25,125 nucleotides of DNA from Mastigamoeba balamuthi. Taxonomy: Eukaryota; Evosea; Mastigamoebida; Mastigamoebidae. Within the stretch, counting starts at the first letter, position 1; every line of letters begins with the position of its first letter. Made by a program: the position numbers and the translations under genes. This document shows, piece by piece, positions 8,731 to 17,258 of this stretch. The stretch lies in the NCBI GenBank assembly GCA_902651635.1, contig CACRSC010000084.1:859571-884695 (forward strand), written 5' to 3'. The notes under the pieces were generated by a model, which was given only the letters and a program-made list of their open reading frames with translations, was not told the DNA's origin and searched no databases.

Positions 8731-11599
8731 TCAGTTCGCAGTACAGCAGACAGCGCGTATGGCGTTCTTAATGCTGCGCATGCACTCGACCCAGCGCGCA
8801 TCGTCGCCGCGCTCTACAAAGAACTCGTCCATGTTGTCCACAGTGATGAAGGCCATGATGTCGCCGTTGCTGGCCAGGTAGGTGTCCATGTAAGACGTTT
8901 CGACCGGCTCGGGGAACTCGAGGTGGATGCGCAGGATCCCGGAGAGGGGGGCGGGATTGCGCGCGTCCATGCTGCGGAACTCCGCGCGGATGCCCTTGGT
9001 GCCCGAGAAGCTGTTGCGGATGTCCGTGGACGCGACTTGATCGCGGTGCTTGGCCGAGGACACGCGGTTGACGGAGAGCGTCATGCCCAGCGAGCCGGCG
9101 TGCACGCGGTCGTCAAAGAACCATACGCCATCCTGCCTCGTCTGGTTGTGCTCGACGAGCATGGCGTTCGTCACGCGCTGCACGAGGAACAGCATGTCCC
9201 CGCGCACGCCGGGAATGTACCCTTCGATGAGGGACTGGAGCTCCTTCGAGGTCCCGGCCTGTGTGATGTTGATGACGCAGGTCTCTGCCCACGTGCCCAC
9301 GAGCTTGTCCCGAATGCTGCCCAGGAACGGCAGGTCGATGACAGCTGTCCCGTTGAAGTGCGCAAGCGCGTGACGGGCCACGGGCTCGAGTGCGTTGCCC
9401 TTAGCAGACGTGCTGACGCCGAGGTGGCTAACGACGTTGCGGAACAGCGACACGCTCTCCCAGATGCTCTGGACGGTGGTGCCCGGTAGCTGGCGGCGAA
9501 TCGCCTCCATGGCTAGCGGCTCCGTGATTCGCATGGCGTACGTGCTCGCGTCTTCGCTGCCGTCTCCGGCGCCCTCCAGAATGGACTCGACCGTGCACAG
9601 GAACTCGACCAGCTTCGTGGCGCCGATGGTGGTCTCGCCCCACTCGACGTTGCCGCCGTTCAGGTCCCAGCAGCGGAGGAGGCTGGCGAATAGGCCGTCC
9701 GAGTACGGCGCCATGGATGTGTGGAACGCGGCTGCCGAGGACACGAGTTGCGCGAGCGTACTCGCCTTGGCCTTCTCGATCGCTCCAGCGAAGTCCCTGT
9801 CCCCGCTGCGCAGCAGCAGGGCGATGGCGTTGGTAGATGTGCGGTAGCGCCCCGCGAGCGACTCGATGATCTGCACGAGGTCCTCGGTAAGCTCGACACG
9901 GCTGAGGTCGAGGTTGCTCTCGAAGAACGCCATGGGGTCCGTGCACGTGGGCCAGCGGTTCACGGTGTAGATTTTGTACTCGAGCTTGGCGAGCGAGCTG
10001 AAGATCATCTTGGCGTGGCCGAGCGAGAGCGCCGTGCCGGAGAAGATCGCAGGGAGCTGGAAGTGCTGCAGCGTCTCGCCGACCAGCGCCAGGAACGGCC
10101 TCTTGGCGGAGGGCACCCAGTCCCTCTTGTCCTCGATCCACGACGACCTGGCCGCGTCCGCGGAGCTGTAGCACGTCCGCGAGACCGTCTTCTGCGCCAG
10201 CAGGGCCGAGAGCCCGTTCGCCTCGTCTATCGCCCAGAACGGGCCGCGGCCTCCGCAGGCGGCGATGACACTCGCGCGCAGACTGATCACGAGCTGGCTA
10301 ATGGCTCCGACGCTTAGGGCGCTGCACACGTCGTGCGCCATGGCCAGCACGTCCTTGCCGCCATTGAACTGGCAGTAGAGCAGGTCCTCCGGGGAGATGT
10401 TCGGGTCGAGGTCGAAGAGGTACTGCAGGAAGAGCAGCCGCGAGGCGAACCGGCGACCGAGCACGAGGTTGGCGGTCCTGCGCAGGCCCTCCTGGATGTC
10501 CGACTCGCCCTCGAGCGTCCTCTCTCCCGGCGGCTGCCTGTTCCGCGCGAGCCACTCGCCGACCTCGGCGGCGTCAGCGTCGAACTCGCCGTCGCGGACG
10601 TCCATGAAGAAGACGAAGTAGCGCTTCGCCGTCTCGAAGATCGCCGTCGTCTTGCCGATGCCCGACGGCCCCAGCAGTACGATGGCGTTCCGCGCCACCG
10701 AGATCGTGCTCGCGATGTCGCGGACCAGTGTGCTCAGCGGCGTGAGCACGGTCCTGCCGTCGGCCTCGCTGACCTCCGCCATGCACGGCTCCTGCTCCTC
10801 GCCGCCCTCGAGCTTGCCGAGGTGCACCACCTCTGCCAGCTTGGTGCCAGGAAGCCCGGTCCCGAGGATCGGTCGCTTGAACAGCGAGCCGAGCGCCTCC
10901 TTCTGGTGCTCGATGCGCTCGGCGAGACTAGCCGCGCGCTTCTCCCTCGCCGCTTTCAGGTCGAACGGGCACGCGGACCCGGCGACACGCCGCGACAGAT
11001 CGCGCAGAGCTCTGATCGCGAGCTCGTCTCCGGTCTCCTTTTGGACTTTTAAGAAAAGAGTTGGCGCGCGCGCGCGCGGTGCGGTGGAGAAGGAGATGCC
11101 GGGTACAAAGAGCGCCGCGGGAAAGACAGCGGCGCGCAAGGGGTTTTAACCAAAAGAGTGCGAGGAAGCTGGTAATGCGGAGAGCGCGGCGGGAGCGGTT
11201 GGGGCGAACCTTGCGGGGCGGAGGAAGAGGGGATGTCGACGACCTCCAGGCGGTACTGCTTGCGCTGCTCCTTGAGCGAGACGAGAGTCGCAAAGAACGT
11301 GACGTCGAGATCGGCCTCGGGGTCCAGGACGAGGACCTCGCCCTTGCCCTCGACGACCTTCGGCTTCCCGTACCTGAGTTGTAACTCGGGCGGCAGGAGG
11401 AGCTCGAGCGCTCCACGCGGGCGACCGGCGATGTCGTACAAAACGTCCGCCACCGCCTTCTTGAGCTCGCTGCCGTCCGAGTTGGGCGCGATGCGGATGG
11501 TCACGGGCTCGGAGTAGAACACATAGACTTTCTCCAGTGCGGCCTGGTAGAGGAGGGAGTTGAGCGACGGTCTCAAGCAAGAGGCAGGAAGCACACCAT
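8731..11599 (-). CDS. Crinkler-like multidomain P-loop NTPase
   Basis: Looks like a Crinkler (CRN/CR) protein: ubiquitin-like header, NTPase, and a C-terminal effector region. The model has three exons: an ATG-only exon at 11599-11597, then 11543-11210 and 11045-8731, giving 883 residues in frame. The 164-nt second intron (CAAG|GTTCGC ... TTAAAAG) is well supported by phase. The 53-nt first intron is a proposal, made because the header frame has no other nearby ATG. Residues about 1-110 form a beta-grasp-like header (KVYVFYSEPVTIRIAPNSDG). Walker A is at about 238 (GPSGIGKTT) and Walker B at about 386 (FWAIDEAN). The C-terminal 350 residues match nothing I recognise; a nuclease domain is possible. 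CRN proteins act in the nucleus as effectors or conflict proteins. Other STAND-like ATPases cannot be excluded. Confidence 0.6.
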
Positions 11600-11623
11600 T
11601 CGTTGCTTCAGCTTTTTTGTGAT

Positions 11624-11641
11624 CAAGATTCTCGAATCTTG
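11624..11641. promoter_or_regulatory. Inverted repeat containing a TTCnnGAA core upstream of the Crinkler-like gene
   Basis: CAAGATTC-TC-GAATCTTG has 8-bp arms and a 2-nt spacer. The centre TTCTCGAA fits the two-unit heat-shock element TTCnnGAA. It sits about 25 nt before the proposed ATG at 11599, which fits a promoter role. Confidence 0.35.
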
Positions 11642-12334
11642 CGGGGCTTGCAAGGGACAGGAACGCGTCGTGCTCGCTGCTGCCAGTGCATGCTTTCCGG
11701 ACCGTGCGGCTCTTTGGAATGCTGGTGAGGAAGACTGGAGCGGCGACTGCAGCTGCATGCGGACACGCTCGCTGGTCGCGCTTCTCGCGAGCGCCACAGT
11801 GCTGCAGCAGGCCCGCGTCGACACGTGGGACCGTGCTGCGCTGGCCACATCGTGCTGCGACGTTAGCGATCTCGCTCTCCGGTTCGAGCTCGTGGCGGCG
11901 GCTGCGGCAGGCTCGCTTGGGTGTGAGCCTGATGTTGGCAGCCGGGAGCCGCGCGCTTATGGGCGCGCCCTGACGTGGCCCTCCGGACGTCACGCGGCGT
12001 TTGGCGCCCGGGCGGCGCTTCGCCCATGCAGCAGCAGCGTCGGCGACGGGGGGCGCTGAGGATCTGTGTCGGGGCGGAGGCGCCCGTGCAAATCCAGCAA
12101 GGTTTCTGTGGGCCTTGTCCATGTTCAAACGGAGAGATCGCTGCGAGCGTGGTTGGCCCACAGGCAGGTGGCCTGGAGGTTCGAGGCGTCGTTGTGGCCC
12201 TTGGCATTTTTGATCCTGTCGAGAGAGAGGTTCCACCACCTCCCTGGCGGGGGTCGAGTTTGGCCAGGCTGAGCATGTCCTGCCTCCTAAATCCCTCTCG
12301 GCACTGTAGTGGCAGGCCGGTCGACGTGGCATAA
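11642..12334. other. Intergenic region between Crinkler-like gene and transposon
   Basis: Roughly 690 nt with open frames on both strands but no domain, no splice-consistent gene and no RNA structure I can support. Long open frames are expected by chance at this GC content. Confidence 0.5.
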
Positions 12335-12393
12335 TGAGGCACATGCCGGATTTTCCAAACGTGTTGTGTACAAGATTTGTGAATTTGTGTACA
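12335..12393 (+). repeat. Left terminal inverted repeat
   Basis: Imperfectly complementary to 13402-13461. Best-conserved blocks are TGAGGCAC, TGCC, ATTTTC, GTTGT and ACAAG. Confidence 0.75.
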
Positions 12394-12409
12394 GATTTGT
12401 GAATTTGTG
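12369..12409 (+). repeat. Subterminal tandem repeat in the transposon
   Basis: Two adjacent copies: TACAAGATTTGTGAATTTGT plus G, then TACAGATTTGTGAATTTGTG, differing by one base. Subterminal repeats of this kind often bind the transposase. Confidence 0.8.
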
Positions 12410-12430
12410 CACAACCCGCTAAAAATAGTG

Positions 12431-13385
12431 ATGGCACATACATACTCGGGCGTGCAGAAGCGCGTGGAGAAGTTCGTCCCCAAGGCCGTGGTCACGGAGC
12501 TCATTGAGCGCGCCCGTCAGGAGCACTCTCACCTCTGGGTGCTTCGCAAACCAGCCCATTTTGTCGACAAGGTGGTCTACCTTGCATTGTTCAAGGACCT
12601 TAAAGGGGTTGGCTACGGCACCCTGCATGCCAGCATGCTCCGCTGGATGCCGATCACCATGAAGTCGTTCGCCTAGAACCAGAAGATCCTGCGCAAGGTG
12701 TTTGCGCAGTGGGAGCGCCAACAGATACGCCGGAGCACCTTCAAGGACTGGAAAACCGTGGCCAAACAACTTCAGCTCCCCAAGACCCTGTGCAAGGTCA
12801 CTGTTGCCATCAACTCTGTTGACTTCCCAAAGGTCGGGAAGCGATGGGTGCATCTGGGCGGTGATACTTTTCATCGGGTCTAACCCTCCTTCTCACCAAA
12901 AATAGCTGGGCACCCGCGGCTCTGACAAGTGATCGTTCAAGGAGAACCGCCCTGCAGGCCGCTTCATGGTCACACTGGACATGCAGGGGCAGCCTGTGGG
13001 GGTTTGGGGCCCCTACTCCTCCAAGCTGTTTGATGGCCACTGGATCCAGGCCAACAAGAAGATGTTGAAGCTGCTCTTCCCCAACGACATCTTCATTGCT
13101 GACAACCACTTCGCATGGGCATGAGACAACATGAAGACGCTGGCGTTCTTCGCGACCTACGCCTGCCTCCTGAAACGCCCAGCCACAGAAGGAGTGGCCA
13201 AACTTCCGGCCAAGAAGAGGATCCTGAACAGACAGATCGCAGACATCAGGAGCCATGTGGAGAGCCCGTTTGGCATGATCAAGGAGAACGTCAAGGCAGT
13301 GGGGAGGCCATTTGCTGAGAAGGACGACCAGCTCAAGAACATTGTCACCTTTCACCTTGGGCTTGTGGTGCACAAGAACCAATAG
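12431..13385 (+). pseudogene. DDE superfamily transposase, degenerate
   Basis: From ATG at 12431 the frame reads through a helical N-terminal region (QKRVEKFVPKAVVTELIERA). It then meets TAG at 12674, TAA near 12881 and, after a frame change, TGA near 12930 and TGA near 13122. The pieces still show a DDE-type core: INSVDFPKVGKRWVHLGGD (first Asp), FPNDIFIADNHF (second Asp) and RSHVESPFGMIKENVKAVGR (Glu), in the order and spacing of DDE_Tnp_4/Harbinger endonucleases. Several stops are one transition from a Trp or Arg codon. It cannot make an intact enzyme. Family below the DDE level is uncertain. Confidence 0.75.
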
Positions 13386-13401
13386 ATATTTTTCTCAGGT
13401 T

Positions 13402-13461
13402 GTGTACAAAAATGGTGTTTTCTTGTGTACAACCCATTAAGAAAATGTGGCACGTGCCTCA
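13402..13461 (-). repeat. Right terminal inverted repeat
   Basis: Partner of 12335-12393; ends GCACGTGCCTCA on the plus strand. Confidence 0.75.
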
Positions 13462-13851
13462 CTGGAGCTATTTTCAAACCATATATGATATGTGACGTGG
13501 CATATATTAGGAGGTTCAGATGAAGGGCCAGAGGCCACTCGGAAGGGGTTCAGAGGGCCTGTGGAGCCACTCTTGGCCCAGTGCCGGGTGGTGTCCGGGA
13601 GGCCTTCTTATGTTTGTGAGGGGAGTGGGTGCGTTGTCAGGAGGTTAACAAATTTGAGAACACCCATTGTCGATGAACTACAAACTCAGGTTGGGGCTGG
13701 GACAACTCCACTTTTAGGCGGGGTTCTGACATCAAAGTCAACGTGTTGCATTTCAGGGTGGAAGGGTGGGAGCAAATTCAACCTGGAGGCAACCCCGGAC
13801 AAGAGGTTGATTCTGAGGTCTCAAGTTAGCCTCAGAGTGAGGATGTTGCCT
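13462..13851. other. Unassigned spacer between transposon and hairpin
   Basis: No gene recognised. It holds the second copy of the short dispersed repeat (13544-13592) and an AT-rich palindromic patch CATATATGATATG near 13480. Confidence 0.5.
13544..13592 (+). repeat. Short dispersed repeat, copy 2
   Basis: Partner of 8585-8635 in direct orientation, shared blocks TCAGAGG, TGGAGCCACTC and CCAGTGC. The two copies flank the Crinkler-transposon block. Confidence 0.55.
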
Positions 13852-13910
13852 GTAGTAGGCCAGTATCAATCCCGAGCTGATAAAGCTTGGGATTGATACT
13901 GGCCTACTAC
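13852..13910. repeat. Perfect 22-bp-stem hairpin at the duplication breakpoint
   Basis: The arm at 13852-13873 (starts GTAGTAGGCCAGTATCAATC) is the exact reverse complement of 13889-13910 (ends GATTGATACTGGCCTACTAC). The 15-nt loop holds an inner AGCT/AGCT pairing. The right arm stops 1-4 nt before the second copy of the duplicated gene segment begins. Copy 1 has no such hairpin. Confidence 0.95.
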
Positions 13911-16743
13911 ATGATGCTCATCGCTGTGCGGTGCTGCTGCCGTCGTGGCCGTGGAAGCAGCGCCACTGGAAACGCAAGGTTCGATGCACACACGCGCTGC
14001 CTCTCCGCCCCGCTTGGTACACTCCAGCTGACCTCCAGCGCTGGGGCCCAGGACCCCGAGGACAAGAGCACGACCTGCGAGGCTGCTGGTGCCCACGTGG
14101 CAAACGTCAACGCTGACGACCAGAAGACGCGTGGCGCCGCAATCATTCCCCCGGACACGTGCGCTGTGGACACGTGCGAGGTGGTAGACGCCACGACGCC
14201 TCGTCCTCTGAGCTCATCTGCGAGTCCCGACGCCAGCGACGCAGCGTCTGCGAACACGGACAACGCCCTCGCCTCGGTGGAGCCTGTGGGGCACATCGCG
14301 GTCCGCGAGGGCGCAGGCGAGGCCTCCGTGACCGCGCAGGACCAGCCCATCGCCACCCAGAAGCCCATCGGCAGCATCGACAACCCGTGCGACATGGACG
14401 GCAGCTCCAAGGTCGGCTACGCCCCGGCAGCAGCCACCGACGCCGTGGCGACGCAGAGGGCAGGCGAGGAGACCATCCACCACCGCGAGAGTTCCTCTCC
14501 GCAGCCCGCGCAGTCCTGCAACGACCGCGCAGCCCACGAGGACAGCAAGAGCCCCTCCGATAACTCCGCCGAGCTCAGCGGCCCCGCAGACGCCGACGAC
14601 GTCAAGGCCGCGCAGGACAAGACCGTCGCCGACGCCCAGACGACGCAGATCAGCGCCGGCGCCGTCGTCGACAGCAGCAGCAGCGTCGTCCCCTCGACTC
14701 CCGCAGCAGACGCTCCGCCTACCGCAGCCGATGGCGAGCACCACGAGGGCCCCGAGAGCGCCGTGGAGAAGCAGGCGGACACGGCCGAGGAGGAGGAGCC
14801 CCTGCTGCTGGTGGGCACTGTGCCGCGGACAGCGGGGCCGGTGTGGGTGACGTGGCACGGAGTGTACGACGGGCACAACGTGACGCGGCAGACGCTGGTG
14901 CGGGCGCCCAAGGTGGTGGGCGACGGGAGAGTGGAGCCGCTGTACACCATCGTGACGGTGGCCGGCAGGGACAGCGCCACGGGCAGGCGTGTGGGCAGGA
15001 TCGTCGTCAACGAGGACGCCCTGCGCCACGAGAGGAACCGCATGGAGTCCTTCCCCATCCCGCCCCCGCCCCCGGGCTACACCGACGGCCCCATCCTGTC
15101 CTCGGCCGCCACACTGGCCCGCGCTGCTGCAGCCCCCGCTCCGGCGACCCCTGCCGTTCCTCGGGCGGCCCCTGCGACCTCCGAGGGCTCCCTGCAGCGC
15201 ACACACCGCGGATCCGGCAACAAAGACTCCGCGTCGACGGCGGCAGCGGCAGCTGGAGCGACAGAGCAGCCGCTGGGACCGGGCCAGAGCTCACAGGGCG
15301 TGCAGTGCGTTCTCTGCACGACCGGGGTCTCGCACAAGATGGCCCCCGAGGACGTGAAGCGCAGCATCGCGGCTCACGTGCTGTGGAAGCTCGCGACCAC
15401 CAAGTACGCCGCTGCTGCGTCGCCGAAGAGCTCGCGCCCGCAGAAGCGCACCGCAGGCGCTGCGGACCTGCACACACCCGCCGAGAAGAGAACGAGGGGC
15501 ACGCCGGCAGTGATGTGCAAGCGCGAGAATCACGACGAGTACCGCGGCCGCATGACCGACGACGAGGACGACGTCGGCGACTCACACGCACTGGGTCGCG
15601 GAGGCGACGAGTATCACGGCCACATGACCGACGAGGAGGACGTCGGCGTTGAGCACGCTCTCGGAGGCGACGAGTACCACGGCTGTATGACCGACGACGA
15701 GGACGACGTCCCAGCGTGTGTCCGAGGCAACCAGCGCGGGCACGAGGACTGCGCCTGCGACTACTCTGCCGAGTCTGACGAGTACGAGGGCGCGGCGTCT
15801 GACGAGGGCGACGAGAGCATGGCCGACGACGACGGAGGCTCGGAGGAGGACAGCGAGCCCGAGGAGGAGGAGGGCAGCGCGGAGCTGAGCGAGGACGAGA
15901 GGGTGAGCAGGCGCGAAGAGAAGCCCCCGCAGTGGGCACTCGAGGGACGCGCGCTGGCCACCACGTGGGAGCCCCGCGAGAGCGACCTGCTCTGCGACGA
16001 CGGCGCCAGCGACTTCGAGCAGGCGGTGCAGGGCTGCGCCTCCGACATCCACGCTGTGCGTCGCAAGCAGTCGCTCACCCATGCTAGCAGCCGAGCCCCA
16101 GCAGTTGGCGGCCAAGGCACTCGCACGCACGGACGCACTGGACTGACTGGTGGCGGGGGCGCAGGACAACGTGATGGGGTCGGAGACGTTCGAGGCGCGG
16201 GTGTGCGAGTGCGGCGACTGGGAGGGCTGCACGTGCACCGACGGGCTGTACGCGCCCCTGGGAGGGCGCCACAAGCAGACGGGGCGCTGGTTCATGCACA
16301 CCCTCGTCCGCTGCCCCGACGTCTTCTACATGCCCCGCGGCAGCCACAGCCACGGCGGCGGCGGCGACGGGGAGGACGGGGGCCTGCGGGAGCTGCTGAT
16401 GTGCGTGGGGCGCCTCGTGCACAGCGAGGGGGCCGTGTGGGGGCAGCAGCAGCAGCAGGGCGCGGGACAGGCAGCAGCAGCAGAAGCAGTGGCGGGGGAG
16501 GTCGAGGGGCACGAGCGGGCGGTGCGGGAGGCGATGCTGGGGGAGAGGGCGATGCAGATGCCCGCAGAGGCGGGGCTGGACGAGCTGCACTGGTTCGTGG
16601 GGATGCTGCTGTGGGACAGGGGCGTCCACCTCTTCGACAGGGAGCACGGGCCCTGCAGCGACGCCACCCTGGCCCTTGTCTGGGTCGGTCGCTACCTCTG
16701 CATGGCCCGCTGGACCCTCCGCACCAACTGCCTTCTCATCTGA
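13911..16743 (+). CDS. Acidic Ser/Ala-rich protein, 5'-truncated copy 2 of the membrane protein gene
   Basis: Unrecognised family. The frame opens at ATG 13911, directly after the hairpin, so the signal peptide and most of the transmembrane segment of copy 1 are missing; only MMLIAVRCCCRRGRG remains. The proposed exons are 13911-16103 and 16165-16743 (GCA|GTTGGC ... GCGCAG), 923 residues. Order: disordered Ser/Ala/Asp region; a folded-looking patch at about residues 305-375 (GPVWVTWHGVYDGHNVTRQT); a possible zinc-binding CxxC with later His (CVLCTTGVSHKM); basic nuclear-localisation-like RPQKR and EKRTR; three DEYxGxMTD acidic repeats; a long Glu/Asp tract; and a Cys-rich C-terminal domain (CECGDWEGCTC). 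The acidic and NLS-like features suggest a nuclear protein, but this is inference. Whether it has a promoter is unclear. Confidence 0.55.
13914..14550 (+). repeat. Duplicated gene segment, copy 2
   Basis: Direct duplicate of 7488-8473, with a deletion of about 345 nt at GACCTCCAGCGCTG (about 14031-14045). It lacks the extra C that breaks copy 1. Confidence 0.9.
15534..15728 (+). repeat. Three in-frame acidic repeats (DEYxGxMTD)
   Basis: Units start at 15534, 15606 and 15669: DEYRGRMTDDEDDV, DEYHGHMTDEEDV and DEYHGCMTDDEDDV, each followed by a short spacer. The unit is 60-72 nt. Confidence 0.9.
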
Positions 16744-17258
16744 CCCAACTCAACAATCCAAAGAAAACAACAAAAAAAGGAAGAAAAATCCAAAAAAACA
16801 AAAAAAAACCACCGAAATCAAACAGAAAAACAAAAAAACCCGAAAATCCCGAAACCTAAAAAACAAAACCAGCAAAAACACAAAAAAGAAAAAACAAAAA
16901 ATCAAAAAAATAATAAACCCCGAAACCCCTAAATAAGAAAAAAAAACATTAAAAACAAACAGAAAACAAAAAAAACGACAAAAGCAATTCACACACACAT
17001 TGCACCCCACCATCACCGAAGTTCAGCAAGAGGAAACTACAGAACAACAACAACAAAGCCGTTGCTATTACTTCAGTCTTGGCATACAGTGTCAGCAATT
17101 TTGGATTATGGTTGCAGTGCCCCTAACAGCGTTGTTTCAGGCCATACTCTTTCAGTATGATGTGTCACCCAATTTGATTAAGCCATCACCACTCCTCTGT
17201 GATTGAGGGCACCCAGTTTGATAATACAAACACCTGTTTTATTCTGCTTTCTGATCCC
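16744..17258. other. A-rich tract and spacer
   Basis: About 16745-16995 is almost entirely A with C and G and nearly no T on the plus strand, in sharp contrast to the GC-rich surroundings. After it, 17000-17206 is open but shows no domain. A 15-bp near-repeat (CACCCAATTTGATTA at 17166, CACCCAGTTTGATAA at 17210) lies just beyond the cyclase 3' end. Confidence 0.75.
17238..17243 (-). terminator. AATAAA polyadenylation signal for the adenylate cyclase gene
   Basis: AATAAA on the minus strand about 15 nt after the stop at 17259, followed by T/G-rich sequence. Confidence 0.55.

Larger units (their letters stand above)
12335..13461 (+). mobile_element. DNA transposon with terminal inverted repeats (DDE, probably PIF/Harbinger-like), inactive
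   Basis: The left end TGAGGCACATGCCGGATTTT (from 12335) and the reverse complement of the right end, TGAGGCACGTGCCACATTTT (ending at 13461), match as imperfect inverted repeats. Similarity extends about 40-60 nt inwards through a GTTGT..ACAAG block. Subterminal direct repeats and several TTGTGTACAA motifs follow. The interior carries a broken DDE transposase. No convincing target-site duplication is visible (left flank CATAA, right flank CTGGA), so the exact outer bases may differ by a few nucleotides. Confidence 0.75.

Noticed and set aside
11870-11900. GGTTCGAGCTC as a tRNA T-loop
   Set aside because: No acceptor, D or anticodon stem can be folded around it; no other tRNA candidate seen in the window.
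11619-12059. 146-codon plus-strand frame upstream of the transposon
   Set aside because: No domain, start overlaps the Crinkler promoter, and long frames are expected by chance here.
11049-12443. Single 464-codon minus-strand frame as one protein
   Set aside because: Only its last part (11210-11543) looks like a real domain; the upstream part runs into the transposon end and has no recognisable content.
17000-17206. Small plus-strand frame after the A-rich tract
   Set aside because: No start context, domain or splice partner; low complexity at its beginning.
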